NCBI GenBank assembly: GCA_002295325.1
Contig: DBGA01000004.1
Span: forward strand, 28,360 to 37,322
Direction: 5' to 3'
DNA length: 8,963 nt
Source of the DNA: Ruminococcaceae bacterium UBA866
GTDB lineage: Bacteria; Bacillota; Clostridia; Oscillospirales; Ruminococcaceae
The position numbers and the translations under genes are program-made. The notes beneath the pieces were generated by a model. The model was not told the DNA's origin and searched no databases. It saw only the letters and a program-made list of their open reading frames with translations. This document shows, in pieces, positions 6,931 to 8,963 of this stretch; position 1 is the first letter of the stretch, and every line of letters begins with the position of its first letter.

Positions 6931-7472
6931 AAAATCGTTCCTTTATATTATCTATAGTGGGCATAGTTGCAGTGTTTGCGGTATTATTTTGCTTTGGTTG
7001 CCAACCAAAGCAAAATAAAGTGTCCAACAAAGAGGCTACCACAAATTTAAAGAGACCATTTGACGCAAAAGCCACAATAAAAATGAAGGATTTAGTTTTG
7101 ACGGCAGATATCAATAAGACCGCTGTCGGCTGTGCAACAATAAAAGTAAGCGAGCCGAAATCCCTAAAAGATATGAAGTTTGAGTATGACGGTAAGGATA
7201 TCAAAATCGGATATAAGGGGCTATCGGTAAAACTTGATGAAAACTCAAAGCTAGTTTCTTCACTTGTTGCTATTATCGTGAATTCAATTGACAAGGCAGC
7301 CAGTGAAAGCGGTATTGACGTAAAGGTTGAGGGCAAGGTGTTAGTGGTATCAGGTGAGAGTGAAAGTGGAAAATTTGCAATTAAAATTGATAGGGAAAGT
7401 GGCTCAATTGCAACAATTAACCTACCGGAACTTGATTTTGAATGTCGCTTTGATGATTTTTTAGCGAAATAA
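6927..7472 (+). CDS. Predicted lipoprotein, possibly LolA/LppX-like fold
   Basis: Protein of 181 residues with a lipoprotein-type signal peptide: MKNRS, a hydrophobic core (about 6-23) and a candidate lipidated cysteine at C25 in FCFGC. The box is imperfect because position -3 is Cys, not Leu or similar. The mature part (about 156 residues) is polar and rich in alternating strand patterns such as ATIKMKDLVLTADI (49-62), MKFEYDGKDIKIGYKG (83-98) and KFAIKIDRESGSIATINLPELDF (split over 149-171), with one helix at 107-127. This resembles the LolA/LppX-like half-barrel lipoproteins, but no family signature is certain. The start at 6927 was chosen because the signal peptide begins there and it overlaps the small ORF stop; in-frame ATGs at 6882, 6894 and 6915 have poorer support. 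Likely anchored outside the membrane. Function unknown. Confidence 0.75.
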   Translation: MKNRSFILSIVGIVAVFAVLFCFGCQPKQNKVSNKEATTNLKRPFDAKATIKMKDLVLTADINKTAVGCATIKVSEPKSLKDMKFEYDGKDIKIGYKGLSVKLDENSKLVSSLVAIIVNSIDKAASESGIDVKVEGKVLVVSGESESGKFAIKIDRESGSIATINLPELDFECRFDDFLAK

Positions 7473-7473
7473 T

Positions 7474-7508
7474 AAAAAACTCCACTGCGTAATGCAGTGG
7501 AGTTTTTT
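7474..7508. terminator. Bidirectional terminator between the lipoprotein gene and prmA
   Basis: A perfect 15-bp inverted repeat (7474-7488 with 7494-7508) with a five-base loop GTAAT. Its core is CTCCACTGC/GCAGTGGAG, with six A on the left and six T on the right. It lies between two converging genes, two bases after one stop and 15 bases from the other, so it can serve both strands. Confidence 0.95.
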
Positions 7509-7522
7509 GTGTAATAGATATT

Positions 7523-8476
7523 TTATTTTTTCAAGCTAAGTTTAATCGCAACCCAGCCATTTTCGGTAATGCTATTTTCGACTTTAAGTCCTGCATTGAT
7601 TAGTGCATCAGTTACCTCGTCCGAGCGTTCTTCGATAATTCCCGATACAAGTAAAATGCTATCGTCATACATAAATTGGGTTACATCGGTACTCAGGCGA
7701 ATGATAACATCAGCCACGATATTTGCACAAACCACGTGATATTTGCCACTGATTTTCTCTGTTAGGTCACCGCAAACAAGCTCGATTTTATCGCCAACGT
7801 CATTGAGGTCTGCATTTTCCTGTGCAACTTTAACGGAAAGCTCGTCGATATCAACACCAACAGCAGTTTTTGAGCCAAGTAACAATGCTGTAATTGCAAG
7901 AATTCCGCTACCCGTTCCAATGTCAAGCATATCTGTTCCGTCTGTAATGCAATCCTCTAATAATTGCATACACAGTCTTGTGGTTTCATGAGTACCCGTT
8001 CCAAATGCCATGCCAGGATCAAGTGTCACACGAACCTCGCCATCAGCAAGGGTATATTCCTCCCAGCAAGGTACAACGACAAGCTTTTTGCCTATTTTAG
8101 TAGGATGATAGTATTTTTTCCATGCAGTTGACCAATCCTCTTCGTTGACATTTGTAGTTTCAATTGCAAGCCGTCCAAGGTCAATGCCCTCATATAAAGC
8201 ACGTTGCCCTTCAATAGAAGCTTTAATTTCGTTAAACTGCTCGATGCCCTGTAGGTTATCTGGCAGATAAAATTTAACATTGCTTTCCTTATTTTTGAGT
8301 TCATCGACAAGGCTTTCTTCAATATAATCCCAATGAATTTCTGTGCTTTCTAGAAAATCGTTAAAATCTGCCGCGTCCTCAATAGTCATACCTCTAATTC
8401 CGTGAGCAATTAAAAAACCACTAACGATATCAACGCCCTGCGTTGTTGTATATATAGATATTTCTTTCCAATCCAT
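7523..8476 (-). CDS. prmA: Ribosomal protein L11 methyltransferase PrmA
   Basis: Class I S-adenosylmethionine-dependent methyltransferase that methylates ribosomal protein L11; cytoplasmic. The protein has 317 residues, normal length. The N-terminal substrate-recognition domain starts MDWKEISIYTTTQGVD, and the linker carries EDWSTAWKKYYHPTKIGKKL (113-132). The catalytic domain shows LDPGMAFGTGTHETT (152-166), the SAM-binding loop MLDIGTGSGILAI (183-195), VGVDIDELSV (207-216) and CANIVADVI (250-258). The start was placed nine codons inside the longest frame because AAGGAG (8484-8489) lies seven bases before this ATG and the family begins with this MDW-like segment. It is transcribed alone, away from glyQS, from its own promoter. 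Confidence 0.95.
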   Translation of the reverse strand: MDWKEISIYTTTQGVDIVSGFLIAHGIRGMTIEDAADFNDFLESTEIHWDYIEESLVDELKNKESNVKFYLPDNLQGIEQFNEIKASIEGQRALYEGIDLGRLAIETTNVNEEDWSTAWKKYYHPTKIGKKLVVVPCWEEYTLADGEVRVTLDPGMAFGTGTHETTRLCMQLLEDCITDGTDMLDIGTGSGILAITALLLGSKTAVGVDIDELSVKVAQENADLNDVGDKIELVCGDLTEKISGKYHVVCANIVADVIIRLSTDVTQFMYDDSILLVSGIIEERSDEVTDALINAGLKVENSITENGWVAIKLSLKK

Positions 8477-8567
8477 GCTTGTTCTCCTTATACTAATTGT
8501 CAATATAAAGGGGGATATACCCTATGTCTCAACAATTTTACATTATTATTATGATATATTGTTTACC

Positions 8568-8596
8568 ATTATACAGTGATAAAATAATCTTTGCAA
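8568..8596 (-). promoter_or_regulatory. Sigma-A-like promoter for prmA
   Basis: Read on the minus strand, TTGCAA (8596-8591) and a perfect TATAAT (8573-8568) are separated by 17 bases. Transcription should begin near 8561, giving an untranslated leader of about 85 bases before the prmA start at 8476. The leader shows only weak pairing (AATTGT 8495-8500 with ACAATT 8532-8537), and no known riboswitch was recognised. Confidence 0.7.
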
Positions 8597-8623
8597 GAAA
8601 ACTTATATAAATACTGTTAACAC

Positions 8624-8652
8624 TTGACTTTATACCACCTATTAATTAAAAT
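8624..8652 (+). promoter_or_regulatory. Sigma-A-like promoter for glyQS
   Basis: TTGACT (8624-8629) and TAAAAT (8647-8652) are 17 bases apart, each a 5/6 match to the consensus. The predicted start near 8659 leaves only about 29 bases of leader, which holds the ribosome binding site GGAGG (8674-8678). There is no room for a T-box element between this promoter and the gene. Confidence 0.72.
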
Positions 8653-8687
8653 AGAAGGGATAGATAAATTGACGGAGGTATAATAAC

Positions 8688-8963
8688 GTGAATAATTCAG
8701 ATAAAACCATGGAGAAAATCGTTTCCCTTTGTAAGGGTAGAGGATTTGTGTTTCCTGGAAGTGAAATTTATGGCGGACTTTCAAATACATGGGATTACGG
8801 CCCTTTGGGTGTTGAGCTTAAAAACAACGTAAAACGTGCATGGTGGAAAAAGTTTGTCCAAGAAAACCCACATAACGTTGGACTTGACGCTGCAATCTTA
8901 ATGAACCCACAGACTTGGGTGGCTTCTGGACACGTTGGCGGATTTTCCGACCCATTGATGGAC
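8688..8963 (+). CDS. glyQS: Glycyl-tRNA synthetase, single-chain dimeric type (3' partial)
   Basis: Class II aminoacyl-tRNA synthetase that joins glycine to tRNA-Gly using ATP. The first 92 residues are present and the gene runs off the right edge. Recognisable marks are [16 protein letters not shown] (15-30), [19 protein letters not shown] (35-53) and [20 protein letters not shown] (73-92), all typical of the alpha2 (eukaryote/archaea-like) GlyRS rather than the separate GlyQ/GlyS subunits. The GTG start is preferred because GGAGG sits nine bases upstream; an in-frame ATG seven codons later lacks such a site. It is divergent from prmA. Confidence 0.95.
   Translation, partial: MNNSDKTMEKIVSLCKGRGFVFPGSEIYGGLSNTWDYGPLGVELKNNVKRAWWKKFVQENPHNVGLDAAILMNPQTWVASGHVGGFSDPLMD

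Noticed and set aside
6824..7336. Minus-strand open frame of 170 codons opposite the lipoprotein gene
   Set aside because: The plus strand has a signal peptide, a coupled start and a terminator in the right place. The minus frame is serine/isoleucine-rich noise with no such signals.
8498..8503. Perfect TTGACA on the minus strand just upstream of prmA
   Set aside because: A -10 box 17 bases away would fall on the prmA start codon, so it cannot be the prmA promoter. The pair at 8596-8568 is better placed.
8495..8537. Possible leader hairpin AATTGT/ACAATT with inner GGG/CCC in the prmA 5' region
   Set aside because: The outer stem is six A/T-rich pairs with long unpaired flanks, and it matches no riboswitch class I know.
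1..8963. Mobile elements, CRISPR arrays, tRNA or toxin-antitoxin genes
   Set aside because: I looked for terminal inverted repeats, regularly spaced repeats, cloverleaf patterns and paired small genes on both strands and saw none that I could support.

Overview
The window looks like an ordinary chromosomal segment of a low-GC Gram-positive anaerobe. I infer the class Clostridia, probably near Oscillospiraceae/Ruminococcaceae. The grounds are the A+T-rich sequence, strong AGGAGG-type ribosome binding sites, a one-chain dimeric-type glycyl-tRNA synthetase, an acpS-nnr gene pair, and a GldA/GldF/GldG-like transporter with a DUF4340 partner, a set I associate with that group. I see no transposase, phage gene, tRNA, rRNA or CRISPR array. 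Species cannot be named from the sequence.

Layout. (1) Positions 2-4215, plus strand: the end of a four-gene operon with overlapping or tightly spaced genes. It holds an ABC ATPase (5' end missing), a six-helix ABC-2 permease, a GldG-like membrane-anchored auxiliary protein and a DUF4340 protein with a duplicated domain. A perfect 14-bp hairpin terminator closes it. (2) Positions 4288-6825, plus strand: a sigma-A-like promoter, then a small two-helix membrane protein (DUF6106-like), acpS and the bifunctional NAD(P)HX repair enzyme nnr, ending in a hairpin with a poor U-tract. (3) Positions 6848-7508, plus strand: a 23-codon cysteine-rich small ORF whose stop overlaps the start of a predicted lipoprotein gene, then a near-ideal bidirectional terminator. 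(4) Positions 7523-8476, minus strand: prmA, ribosomal protein L11 methyltransferase. (5) A 211-bp divergent intergenic region with one good promoter in each direction. (6) From 8688 to the edge: the first 92 codons of glycyl-tRNA synthetase.

How the genes work together. The first operon builds one membrane complex: ATPase and permease, plus two large proteins that probably sit mostly outside the membrane. Its substrate is unknown, and the gliding-motility names are historical. The second operon joins activation of acyl carrier protein with repair of damaged NAD(P)H, both basic housekeeping. prmA and glyQS serve translation.

The most unusual signals are regulatory. A 20-bp terminator-like hairpin followed by six T residues lies inside the acpS coding sequence. 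The cysteine-rich small ORF appears to be translationally coupled to the lipoprotein gene, with a hairpin over the only SD-like sequence near that gene's start. I found no convincing new multi-gene system; these two are the best leads.
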